Shown here: piece by piece, positions 25,591 through 38,800 of the stretch | Position numbering within the stretch: position 1 is the first letter of the stretch | Layout of the letters: each line of letters begins with the position of its first letter | Source: Saxidomus purpurata | Taxonomy: Eukaryota > Mollusca > Bivalvia > Venerida > Veneridae | Direction: 5' to 3' | NCBI GenBank assembly: GCA_022818135.1 | Contig: JAFMSR010000012.1 | Location: 26,588,971 to 26,652,970, forward strand | DNA: 64,000 bases | Notes under the pieces: generated by a model | Databases searched by the model: none | What the model was told of the DNA's origin: nothing | What the model saw: only the letters and a program-made list of their open reading frames with translations | Position numbers and translations under genes: made by a program

Positions 25591-26985
25591 GACACAGCTG
25601 TAGTGAGTAACCGTGGAGAAAAACCCTTATACAAACGAGTACTTCATATAAAGTTACAATGCAATAACGTATTTATGTATAACAATTTTTCTTAGGATTC
25701 TTATCCTTATGATTCTCAAACTAATTTGCAATATCTCAAAGAAAAAAGACTTGAAATTTAAACATCAAAATTATTCTTTGATATTATTTCGATAGGCCCG
25801 ACTGATAATTCAGAACATCAATTGACACTTTCTATAATTTCTACTACTCGTATCCCAACTTGAAAACAACCCCATCTTAAAAGTTAAATATATTTCAACT
25901 GTAAAATATATGTAATCCCTTATTCAACCGTTGCCATAGGGATTTTACTGAAGCAGTATATTTTTAATGTCAGATATGTTAGATTTCTGCGCATCAATAA
26001 ATATAACTACGTCCTTGTTTACTGAAGCAGTAAAATATTTTTAATGCCAGATATCTAAGATTATCAAAACTTCCTCTATCTAGGATAACCACTCCACGGG
26101 CGGATTTAAGGGAATCCTTGGTTCCTTTTTTCACACGAAAGAGAATAAGAACTATCTTTTAAAAAAAGACAAAGGCTACCCATAATATATCCTTTACTTA
26201 GTAAAGGCCCATTTTTCCTAACCATTTATATCAAAGGTTTTGCTTTCTTTAGATTATTGTGCTGACTTCTTTTAAGATATCTAAAAGAAGTTCGTTTCAC
26301 TTCACGTAAGATACAACAACATTTTTTTTTTTCAACAATCAACTTTATTTGTACCAGGTCACGTTATGTAATAACATGGTTTAATTCAATTTGTAAACTA
26401 TATTATGTAGGTCGTATTTCAATTCAATGGTTCAAAATTACATCATTTCCTACTATTACAGTTACAAAACAACATTTGTTTAAGGGACATAATATGTAGT
26501 AGAAATAAGTTAATAAGTTAGCAAAAGAACACGATAATAAAAGAAATATTCATTCATAATACATAAACAAATGTTATACGCTTTCGTTAGCAGACTGAAA
26601 CTGTCTCCTCATTCGCCGATCGACAACTGTGAGTGCTCTTTAACGCTGAAGAGTACGCAAGAACAGTAATTCTGTGCAAACCCTGCTTTTAGCATAAAAT
26701 TTATTTAAAAGATATACAATCTTTGAACACTAATGCCGCAAATTTAAAATTTGCGAATATTTCTGTCCGCCATGCGAAAGTTACTGAAGTTACGGTATTT
26801 CTGACTCGTCAATAATAAAAATCACCACGCTAACAAACGAAGACATAACAATAGAAATCAAAGTTTAAAGTTTAAATATAGATGTTTACGTACAAAACAT
26901 TTAATAAAATTGTCATGGCCAAATCTGAGAAAATTCGATAGATATATGGCATCGCAAAATAAAGCCTTCTCCTTAGCCTATGTAA
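25591..26985. other. AT-rich intergenic, nothing recognised
   Basis: No splice-bounded exon, conserved domain or paired terminal repeat was seen. Confidence 0.45.
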
Positions 26986-26991
26986 GTTTCT

Positions 26992-28342
26992 GTGGCCGAG
27001 TGCATAAAGCGGTCGTAGGCCTACGTCCGGCTTATCTAGAGCGTAGATAACGGTCGCAAAATTTAATCGGAGTGCATAAACGAGACGTAACTCAAGTAGT
27101 ACATCTAGCACGAAAGTCACGACTGCTATGGAGTAGGCGTAACTACAGCGTAGTTGAAATTTTATATACATTATCATGTCAAATATCAGTAAAGGCAATT
27201 TTTTTGGTGTAATTGTCTGTTGGAAACATATGGTTTTGTCATGGGTGTCCATCTGTTTGCCCGTCTGTCTGTAATATAGCGTTTCCAGTGATATCTCTTG
27301 ACCTACTCGGAGGTTTTTGAACAAAATTTTAAGATATCAAGTCGATATAAGGAACTCATGTTTAATCCAGCTCGGTTCGAGGGCAAGGCAACAAACGTTT
27401 CCGTTCTGTCTTTCATGAAATCCTTAAAGGGAAATGAAAAAACTTCACCTGATCGAGACGATGTTCAGACATCTATAGATCAGTTCAGGGTAATGGACGC
27501 ATGGTTCAACGGCTAATTCTAGAGACATATAAATCAATCTATCAAAGGAAAGACCTTTAACAACTACAGTTCGTACTGATTACATGTACTTACATGTAAT
27601 TGGTTTGATGTAAAGAAAACGTTTGAAGAAGTTCGAGCCTCAAGTACAGTTTACATAGTATTGTGAAACAAACAGACGGACCGACTGCCCAACTAAACAA
27701 CCGTCAAAACAGTGATATTTAAATACCCTCTCCCACACACCCTCTTAAAATGAAATAAAAGCGAACTCCGTGAAGGGGCCGTCTTTTGTCAACTTCGCTA
27801 TCCTTCTTAGCTAGACGCAATCTATGTTATAGTTCAGCTATAAAACGTTGTATTATTCAGCAGATTTTGTCTTTATACGACTATTTAAATAGTTATTTTA
27901 TTTCGCACTGTGATTGATTTTAAGAAGAGCTAATAAGTTTAGTTACATGTTGCAACTATTTCAAAGGAGTTCATTTTAAATTTAAGAAATTGTCAAGTGC
28001 CTAGACATGTTGCTATTCTCGTATTTATATAAAACAGGCAATTTTAAATTTTAGAAATACTTTTTTTTAAAGTTTTATTTCTAGACATGTTCCAATTATT
28101 CAAAACAGATTATCTTAACATATGCATATCAAATTTCATGCATTGAAATAAGAAATACAATGATTGTGCACGAGAAATATGCAGTACAATAATTAAGACA
28201 GTCGTAACCCGGGCGTATCTACGACTGACGTACGCTCGCTTTATGCACTCGGCTTAAAATCCCGTTGTACGACAGGATTAGTTACGCCAGCGCAGACCGT
28301 TTACGACAGCGCAATCTACGCCTTCTTTATGCACTCGGCCAC
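26992..28342. mobile_element. Non-autonomous DNA transposon, GTGGCCGAGTGCATAAAG ends
   Basis: The left end 'gtggccgagtgcataaag' (26992-27009) is matched by its reverse complement at 28325-28342. Subterminal zones on both sides are rich in 'cgtagrt...acg' words (27016-27150 and 28200-28325), and an extra internal inverted copy of the end lies near 28235-28253. A frame on the minus strand (26872-27324) only traverses the left subterminal zone. No transposase and no certain target duplication were seen, so the superfamily is open. Confidence 0.6.
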
Positions 28343-29745
28343 TGAAGGAGGCATATCAAATGAGAATTTAACTTAATGTGGATATAATATTGTTTTATTA
28401 AGAATACCATATTTTCACATGTTTGCACTTATGTATATATATATGTTTCACTGGTCTTAGACATAGACATGTCATATGTCGATATTGCTAATAAAGATGG
28501 TTGTTGTTGTTTTAACCAATAAACTGATTTACGCTAGACAATTTTGTTCCTTTGAGCTTCTGATTAATACAATTTCATTTCCTAAATAAGTCATATTAAA
28601 ATTTCAATTCAATTCAGTTATTTAAAATTAATACTTAATTCAATTACGATATATATTTACTTTAGAAAAAAGATACAAAATCAACATTAGAAAGGAAATT
28701 AGGAATGATAAAAAATGATTATGTCTCCGTTAAAAATTTAGTAACAATATTTTGTATCTGAAATTTAAAAGCAATTACCGGCTAAACCAGTAATTAGAAG
28801 TACATACGTACTCGAACTTATCCTTCCATTTCTCACAATGTAGTTTTAAATAGTTGAAGAAAGTATTTTGGGTTAAAATTATTTAAAAAATCAGTGCTCT
28901 AACCGACACACTTGTCTGTTCTAAAATGAAATGGTTAGATATTTTACAAAGTTTATTCTTCATACGATATTCAAACAGGAAGAACAATTTGTGACGATAA
29001 ATTATCAAAATTTTCTACCCTGTTTAACATCAAAATTTGTATCAAACGTAATAAATGCCGGAATGACGTCGTTAAAATTTCACTCGTGAACACCAAAAGT
29101 AGTTATTTTCATTCGTGACTGCGCCAATCGGGAAGATATCACGTTTGGTATAAGAACGTGATATTACACTGAAGCCAACCATTATCCTCTATTTTTTAGC
29201 CTCTTTATGATAAATGTGTCCATATATTTTATCGTTGAATAAAATACAATATGCGTCAGAACTACTGATTCTACTATAATTTTTCAACGACAAGTTATCA
29301 GGGACTCATTTATTAGTTCTTACTTCCGAAATTAAACGAGGCAAGTAATATTATGCACGATCTATAAAACAATTAAATGTGTATATGGAAACAAACAAAG
29401 TATTTCCAGTTTCCCATACTTACAAATTTAATTCAATGCCCCGATTTCTTTCAAAAGGCAAGATTTATTTTCCATATCAACTGATTATCTGTAATATAAA
29501 ATATTTCATCTTATTATCATAAGAATCTTTATGAGATTTGTACTGCTAGGGTGGTTTTATTCAATATATTTCAATAGTGAATGAATTATTAATGTATTAG
29601 CAAGAGTTCTCAAAGTTCACTTTTAATATGCAGCATCTTTTCACAAGTATTTTTCTTACAAGTAGATCTCTATATTAATTAGTACAAAATGATAATCTTC
29701 ACTTCTACAAGTCTTTGATATGTAGAATCTATATGTTTATATTAA
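28343..29745. other. AT-rich intergenic, nothing recognised
   Basis: No coding exon, RNA gene or structured repeat was identified. Confidence 0.45.
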
Positions 29746-29746
29746 A

Positions 29747-30125
29747 TGTTATTTGTTTTGTTTTTGGACGAGGTATATGGGGATTTATTACCCTTCCACG
29801 AAATTTCCAGCCGTTTGTTTGGTCAGTGACACGTAAATAGATATTGATATTAACGGGCAAGCCGGTATTATAAACTTGACATATCCCGTCATTGTACCCC
29901 ACGCTACAGTACGTCAATGTACTGTTAGAACATGCTGATTTGTGAAGTATTTGAGTGTCTTTTTACGTTCAGTCATTAAATGAATTTAAAAATGATCCGA
30001 ATCCTTCAAAAGGGTAAGAAAGTTGTAATTTGTTTTTGACGTGGTATATGGGAATTTTCGACAAAATATTAATCTATCGGTCAATAAATCCCGATACACC
30101 ACGTCAAAAAAAACAAATAACAAAT
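29747..30125. repeat. Inverted-repeat element(s) with TTTTTGACGTGGTATATGGG ends
   Basis: Three copies of one end occur: 29747-29793 ('gacgaggtatatggggattt'), 30029-30065 ('gacgtggtatatgggaattt') and, inverted, 30079-30125 ('tcccgatacaccacgtc'). The last two form a compact hairpin; the first and third could bound an older 380-base element. Which pair is the true element is unresolved. Confidence 0.5.
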
Positions 30126-30869
30126 AATATTTCCCAGACAGACGGACGGAACCGAGCGAATGAATAGTCCCTGGTTGGGGACAAAGAAAAGAGATGGTTT
30201 CTCTATTTAGATTATAGTTATTTGAAATAAAGAGTATTACTTGGCGGAAGTAGAGGTTAAAACTCTGGTGCGTCAAAGTAATAAATCTTTACTTTATTTA
30301 TCCATCGATATTCATGCAGAACAATTTTAAATATTTAAATGCAATTTGAAAGTAATAGTGTTTTTATTATTTCAAATAAACGCCATGTGTCTACTTGCAT
30401 CAAACAGGAAGAATATTTCGACAAAACTAGAGTAGAAGGAAGAAAAGTTAACACCTAAAACGTTAAAAAAGTGTGTATGGTGATTAATGATAAAAAAATA
30501 TATTAATATTTTCATGACGGGTTACAAAAGTTAACCATGCATAAATGACGAGACGAAATACGCCCAAACTCAGGTCGTGTTCTAAACCACGTATCTTGTT
30601 TTTCAATCAACACCTGCAACAATACTACAAAGTTACGTTTACATTTTACAGCGAAAACACATGGAATGAAATACCTTTAGATATAAAATTATCAACAAAC
30701 ATAACTTTATTTGCATATCTTTAGTTTTAATATTTAACTGAATGATTACAAGAGAGGCACAGATATTTTAAATTATATATTTTATTTATGACTGTAATTT
30801 TTATTTATATTAGGATGAAGTATATGATGATTGTTGTAATTAATTTCGGATCATCATTGTATATAACCT

Positions 30870-31242
30870 TTAAAGGGACAATCCCTATAACTGATGTCAA
30901 ACTAAATAACTTTAAAAACATCAGTAATAGAATATTTGCAAGTATCATTACTTTACCTGAAAGCTATACATTCCAGTCAGTATCGGTAAAATCAGCATTT
31001 AAAAATATATTGCGGTACCGTAAACCGTTCAATACTCTATGTTAAGTTGTTGTTGTACAATAAAAGGGTGGATGCGATTTATTACAGAAGGCCTATATGG
31101 TGATTATTTGTGTTAAAATGGGGCATTTTTCGGTATATGTTGTTCTTTAAAAATGTATTTTTATTTATTACTTTGCGTTCATTGAACACATTATTTATGA
31201 TTTGGGGAAATAATCTGCTCGATATAGGGATAGTCCCTTTAA
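30870..31242 (+). mobile_element. Complete MITE with TTAAAGGGAC / GTCCCTTTAA ends
   Basis: Terminal inverted repeats 'ttaaagggacaatcccta' and 'tagggatagtccctttaa' bound 373 bases with no meaningful frame. Its interior matches 18810-19154. The TTAA at each tip could be a target duplication (as for piggyBac-like elements) or part of the repeat; the sequence alone does not decide. Confidence 0.75.
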
Positions 31243-31249
31243 CTACTGA

Positions 31250-32650
31250 ATGTCTTATCATTGTGTCGCAGTCTTACAGCAAATGCACAAATATTTATTA
31301 GGTTGTATTTTGAAGGTGTTGATAAACGCTAAACGCCCAGCAAAGTCGAAAAGTCGATCACGACAAAATAGCTACTTGGCGAGTTTTGGTGTTTTCCACT
31401 TTTCGCCCAAAAATGTCGAAAACACGACATAGCAGAAATCAACCACCATTATAACATAACTATATACTGATGTAATGAAACTGAATTACAAATAACATAA
31501 TAAAAAAAGTACGTCAAACATGAACGGAGAAAAAAATAAGGAAAAATACAGATTTATACATGATCTTAATTTAATTATAAAAGACATAATAAATTTGAGT
31601 GAAATGTTATTTACTAGCTATGAGATTCGAATCCATTTAGAAAGGAACTGTGAAGATAAGCATATATTGTCCTTGCTCCATGTTCGTCATTCTTTACTGA
31701 TATACATGTACACTGAAAATATGTAAATGGGGACTTCCGAAAAGCTACTTTCGGTACTTTGTCGTAAGTCCTCAAAGACATGCATAATACTTAGCTATGT
31801 AGTTCCATCAAACATTCGCTTATGGTGATAAAAATAGTACATGTATATGTTAGTTCAATTCTCACCAGTAATCTACAAATATACTTTTGAAAGAAAGACG
31901 ACCACATCTTGGTATAATGATAATAATTACAACATGTGTACGTAGTTTGAATCTGTGCCCGACATTCGTCTAGGTACATGTGCACTTTTTTCCATACATC
32001 TATATAGTTCATACCAACCTGAAACTTGGATGTTTAATGTGCAGATCGTTTCAAAAGATTTAACATGTGATAGTGAGGTACTGCATTACCCGAAGTCGTT
32101 AACATTACTTTGTTCCGTTTTTTTGGTAGTGCGTTAAATACTCCTTTAAAATCTACGCTGGCAGGCCAAGTAACAATTGTAGTGCTTTTGCCGGCACCAT
32201 CAAGATTAAAATTGTACTACATGAATAAGACCGCAGCTGCCCGAAGCGACCAATCGCAGCCTATGATTGCCACATACAACAGTTCTACTGGTGTCTTTTT
32301 CGAATCATTTTCCCCGTGCAAAGTGTGTATTGTGAAAACTAGCTTGGATCTTTAAGACCTTCCCTTTCAACACTATTTCATAAAATAACATGTACACCTT
32401 CCTATAAAATGAAATCAATTTCTTGGGAATGGGCAGCGGGGCCAGAATTGCACTCACTTTCACGCACGGCACAAAATTGTGTAAACTACTTTGTCAAGTC
32501 AGACACGTATAAAGTACGTCTCTGTTCAAGTGATTGAAAAACATTTTAAAAAACATTCATGCTGAATTTTTACATTTAAAAAATTGTCATCAGTTGAATT
32601 TTGAAATCTGCTAAATAATTAAAATCAATATAATACCCAAACGGAACAAT
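31250..32650. other. Intergenic downstream of the lectin gene; one dispersed repeat
   Basis: About 32235-32345 resembles 49318-49432: shared words include 'acagctgcccg' or 'gcagctgcccg', 'gaccaatc' and 'cgtgcaaagtgtg'. Otherwise no exon or paired repeats were seen. Confidence 0.4.
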
Positions 32651-32651
32651 G

Positions 32652-32657
32652 TTTATT
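32652..32657 (-). promoter_or_regulatory. Polyadenylation signal AATAAA for the lectin gene
   Basis: TTTATT on the plus strand reads AATAAA on the coding strand, about 235 bases past the stop codon at 32889. It is the nearest canonical signal noticed downstream. Confidence 0.45.
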
Positions 32658-32888
32658 TTTATCAGGCATACAGTTATTATACATAAAAACGCTAACAATA
32701 GACAAGTTGAGACTGTGTACGGCATACTGTATAAATAGCACTGTTAAGAAGTGATAAATCCATTACAAGACAAATCCAGGTTTCGGACCTGGACCGTACG
32801 GCGACACTGCCGTGCAATGTAAGGTAGATGTTTATAAAACAAACTGCGAACACACTACATGCACCGACCCTGAATCCACTGATCGTTT

Positions 32889-35800
32889 CTACTCTGTACT
32901 GCAAACCTCGAGTTCACAAATGGTGAGGTACTGGAACGCCTCAATCTGCATCTTGACATAACGTCCTCTTGTACCATCCTGGATCATAAATGTAAAATCT
33001 TTACCAATCGCTCCATCGTGATGTCCCACATTGTTCAGATTGGTGACGTCATCACCTATCTGTATCCTGAGACTGTGCAACCTTTCCGCTGGAAAAGCAG
33101 ACGAAATATTAGTTATATATACATTGTAACTCGAACCCATTATCAAGCGTGTAACATGAAATCAAATCTCGACTCATGTCGTTAAGTTTATAGCGCTTCA
33201 GTTCATCCGTCTAGAAGAAATTTGTTTCTCTCTAAGTAAAAAGTCAAAAACACGTCCTTTAGTCTGTCGTCAATGCCCACGGGAAAAAGGTTCTTACTTT
33301 GAACGGGCGAATTTACCATTTTTAACGGGAAGCAATGGACACTGTCGGTTAACCGGTTATCCGGTCGGAAAAATTAACGGTTAACCGGTTAGTATAATAA
33401 TTGGTTATTGACATCCCTAGTTTTTATCATAAAAAAAAGTGTAATAAAAATAAATGTAATCCATTTTTTTTTAAAACAGTTTCCAATGAAAATTCATTAA
33501 TTGAATAGAGAACAGACTAGATCGTTATCTGCAGGCTGAAGATAATCTGCAACGAATCATTTGCCGCAAGCAAGGTAAAGTTTAAAATGTGCCGAATATT
33601 TAACTAGGTTCTCTACTACCGTATTAAACATAATGTCAATTAAGTTCCGGACAAGCAAATTACATTTTAAAAAATGAGACATTGTTGATTTCTGGATCTA
33701 AAACATTACATTTTTATCAAATAACGCCATTATGGTCCCGACATGCGTAACGTGTAATACTTTGAGGAAGAAAAATTAGAGAAGATATAATGCTCTTTAT
33801 ATGCTCTTGCTGACCACTGTTTTCATGTTTTCACTATTTCATGTTTAAAGTGAATCCTCCGAATAGCTTTTAAGTTTTAGCATAAACAAGATGACGGTAG
33901 GAATAGACAATGTATGGTATATTTTATGCCTCTTATCAAGGACATGGCAAAGATGAGAATGTGCATCTCTCTTAGTACATACAACATGCGAGAACAAGTT
34001 TGCTGGCTTTTCAACGCATTCACTGACTACACTTAAAGGCAAAGTATATCACAACAAAAAGAGAGATACGTTTTTCAGTCTGGTAAAATCATCAAACAAG
34101 TCGGGTTTATAATAGATTTATTTTATAGAAATGTAGTGTTTTAGATAAAAAAATATCAAACATATATCATTTTTATTTGTTTCCCTTTATTAAGTTTGTC
34201 CGAAACAAAATCGTTTAACAAGAATATAAATTCGATAGTCGAGATGTTAATATAATAAGTTTTTTTTGTTTTTGTTTTTTTAAATTATGAAAAACTGCAA
34301 GTTAAATAAATGCACAGAAATGAACATTTCACTGAGAAACATTTGTTAATTTCCCCAGTCCTGCATCGAACTTTGACCGGTTAAGAAGACTTAACTTTGC
34401 GTGATTTTGCCAGTTGTATATAAGGAAGTTATTCCGTCCGAAACGTCGACAAAAGGATTTGATAGGCATGAAATTTGCTTAAGAAATAGATGTATTTAAA
34501 ACACACAAAATACAAAGCACATGTATATAAAGTTTATAGGGCCCATACAGGCTATGACAAGGTATCACTTACGGCAACAATGACGATTGATCACGTATAC
34601 AGAATGTATTGTGTAACTCCGCCCTAAGTCAATTATAGCCCATGGATAACTTTCTTTCAATGTACAAGCACATGGCCATGTGTTGCTTACGCTACCGTCT
34701 ACCTGTAACAAATATCAGTTTTGAATTTTGTTTTCTAGTAAAGTATTTCAGATATCACTTTATGTGCACTACATAGAGTGATATCTGAAATACTTTATGT
34801 GCACTACATAGAGTGATATCTGAAATACTTTATGTGCACTACATAGAGGGATATCTGAAATACTTTATGTGCACTACATTCAGTGATATCTGAAATACTT
34901 TATGTGCACTCTTTCAGATATCACTTTATGTGCACTACATAGAGTGATATCTGAAATACTTTACTTACGTCTGAAACGAAATATATTTCGTAATCAAAAA
35001 CTTATGTTTCGTGAACACAAAAAGGAAACAAATATATACCGGTTGTTTGTCACTCTGAGGGCACACGAATGTTATGTGAAACTAATAAGGAATGTTCCAA
35101 ACATCACATTATCATAAAAGTGCCTGTGTATTTAGACGCTATATTAACAAACATTGCAGCAGGTGTCAGTAATAATGAAAAGGGTAAACAATAGCATTTC
35201 AAATTCTGCAATGAACAAATTCCACAGCATGAACCGTTGTGACTACAAAACCGTCATCATCTTGTGCCATTGACGTGATAAAACACGTGATATTTAACCT
35301 TTGCATTTTTTTCTTTTTGTTTTGTTTTATTTTATTATGTTTGAAATGCAATGATATCCTTTTTGAGCCGGGCAATATGTTCAATTCAAAACTATTTGAC
35401 GTTCTAGTGTTCAGTTACACGTCACTAAGGACTACGACCTTGTGTGGTTTATAAATGCGCTTTAGAATTCTTTAAGTACAAAGCTTGTTTTATAGAAGAT
35501 TAACAACGCCTGAACGGTTATTATTTCCAAATAAACATCAATATCACATGCTTTGCATGTGTGGGTTTTTTTCTCGAGTTTATACTGTGCTCTTGCAGTT
35601 AGCAACAATAGCATTTTTAAAGACTGGTTTACCATAGCTTCCGCTAAAGCAGGGAATCTGATACTGCTATATTTTAGATAAGTTTGAAACATCACAAATA
35701 TAACCTATGAGAATAGTTTTCTCAGTAAGAAACATAAAGAAATACGTCAGAGCGTTGTTTGCATACTTCTGAACAAAACTCTGGATTTCTTCCAGTATCA

Positions 35801-38800
35801 CAAACTTAAAGTTACAGAACCTTTTGGAATTTACTGATATAGTAAAATAAATTTACTGATAGAACCATGTTCTATTCACTATAAAACGATGTTGACATAT
35901 ACATGTTATACATGATTACAACAGCAACTTGATTGGGATCTATCTCAAAACATTTAACAATAGAGATATATGAGAATTTTTCATTAATATATTTTTACAC
36001 TTTTCACTACTGATTAAACTTTTCATATTTCAATTTTGTTACGTAAAACTTAGCCTTCCAATACGTCAAGTGGTATATTAAAATATATATTAATTACTTG
36101 GCAGTCTTCTTACAAGTAACTGCGTTATTACACAAAATAAAAGAAACCACGAGGAACTACGCTGGCGACGCGTGTCTGGTCTGCAAGTTCGTACACATAT
36201 CTACTTGCATTTTACACAACTTGCCTAAATAGGCTTAACATTTAGACAAAAGTGACTGGGTATTGCAGTAAGGTAAAACAAAACTTCCTAAATTTTCAAA
36301 TTTTATTAGGTACCAATATGCAAGGGAGTCATATTGGGGTCTTAATTGGCAAGTTCACTAGAGGAAAATGCATATGGTCGGCCGGGACTATAAACAATCC
36401 AAAATAAATCTGGAGTTCTCAGGCGCATTTATAAACCTTTGAGGCCTTAGGCCGAATTGGTTTAAAAACCGAGCTTCACGGCTATAAACCTTTGTTGATT
36501 AGCCGAGTTAAATGCTTAAAAGACGATTTAGTAATGCTACTAAAATCACAAAAGAGGGAGAAATCCAATGATTGTATTGCTAGTATATGTAGTGGTCTCC
36601 GACTGGTCAGCCTCACGCCAATCCGTTGTTTAATGCAGAATCTACAACTTATTTTCCCCGTCTTTGCCTTCGTTTGAAAGCAGAGTTGAGCTATGTTGAA
36701 ATGTTTAGGGATGGACAATAAGGGTTTTAAAGAAACCAAGAAACAATGTACTTTTATAAACTTACTACTGCTTAAAAAAGTGTCTTGGAAATTATAAGTC
36801 GTAAACACTAAATCAACCAAAGAAACAGTTTGAAGCTTTGAAGAAACATTTCCGGCGTCAACATGGCATTGTAATATGCTTACCATAAGTTCTCCAGGAC
36901 TATCGGCATCATATTGAGAACTAAGTGTAACTTGTTTCCCTCTTGCACGGTTTACAAGGCCAGAGTTATACGTTGTTGTACTACATTCTGTAATATAAAA
37001 CAGTATAAGTATATTGGTCGTAACTTTTTTAAACTGTGGTCTATAATAAATGAAATTTTCACTTTCGTTTGACGACGCACAAGTATCCCTATAGAGTTAA
37101 GAAATCTGTCTTTCATATGTTTTTTTCGTTGTATTTTAAAAAGAAGATAAAACTTCTTTCAAATTCTGATATTCGTACATAGTTTATATAGACTATCCCT
37201 ATACAACTTCATGGAGTTGGGACCAATACGCCGTACGGACCCAGAGTCAGACTCGCCATCACTGTGTACTATAGCCTATCAGGAAGAATGCAAAATTCCT
37301 ATATGCAAATAAAATATTGTTTAAACTAAACTAAAATCCTTTTTACTAGTCAATATAAATTAGTTATTTAAATCGTGATTTGATGCGTTCTTTTTAATGT
37401 ACCAGATACGTTTCAAATTGATGTTGTAAATGGTTAATAGTTTCCATTACCATTTAACATTAACAATATGGTTTGTTCTTTTGAAATACTAGAGCTTTAT
37501 TATCTTTATATAAAATACTTTTTAAAATATTCAGTATACATTTGTTTATATATCATGTTCTGACTTTGTTAGCAGGCTATACATCACAATAAAATACCTA
37601 TTAAGTTACACATACCTTTATTGTGGTGATTGTGCCTACACTGCTAAATCTCATAAATTGACATGTACTAGTTTACAGATACTGGAAGATGGTCAAACCG
37701 CATTTTGTTATCCAAAATGAAACCCCACTAAACAGACACACTTCAGATTTTTTCTAAATAAATTATTGAACTTACTAGGAATGCACTCAAACTCGGGGAC
37801 GTTCCAGCTTCCATCTCTCTGGCATACGGCTGAAACATAAGGTCTCTGAGGAAGTTGCTGTTGGATTGTGGAGCTGTTCAAAGCCTATAGAATAAACGGC
37901 TCTATCAGACTAAGGTACCTACATATAAAGCAACATATACTTGCCTTTAAAATAGAAAATATCAGCGGATTGACTTAACAATGAATACAGACAGACCTCT
38001 GAGCATTCATTGACCGTCGTATCTGATTCTAACTTTTCAGTTTTGAATATGGTTTTTATAGAAATAAGAAAACCAAAAAAACTTATTTCAAAAATAACTA
38101 CAAGTTACGGAATTATTCGCTATTGAAAGTATTCTTCGTTGATGTTGGATATCAATACACACAATTATATTAAGTATTTACATACACTGTCAATTATCGG
38201 TATGTAACCTTCGTCGCACTCATATTTGACTGTGTCACCAGTAGAAAACATGTTACCAAATACGACAGCTAAGGGCTTCTTCATTGGCGGTCCACAGCCT
38301 GAAGTGCACGTAAAACATTTGCCACAAAAATGTTCGTGGACTATTGCAATCTGATATATCGTAGTAGGATTTTTGTTTTTAACCTCTACTTCACCTGGTC
38401 AAAAATTCCCCCATTTTCTGTTAACCTTTGGCCATCATTTTTTGCACCAAACGATACATCATGAAACACTCTTTAAACGCACATATAACAATGCTTCCCC
38501 CGATTTGTTTTCATCCAGCTATGTTCAAGCAAACTCGGAAGTTTTTTATTTTGTTTAGTATATGTTTATAAAATTTGAATGTTAATGGCAATTGATTGCT
38601 GTTCTTATGTGACTCATACGTAAACGTACGCTAAGAATTAAATCAATAATTTATTTGCACGTACAATAGTGCTATTGTCAACGCACTTGCCGATAACAAA
38701 ACAGTAAGCATCACACACCAACACATACATAAATAAAAGATATGCGAAGTCATCGCTAAATTGACACCAGTAGAGAGAGAACACCAGTATTAATACCTTG

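Noticed and set aside
26872..27324. 150-codon minus-strand frame
   Set aside because: It covers the left subterminal repeat of a DNA element plus flank, with no motif or splice context.
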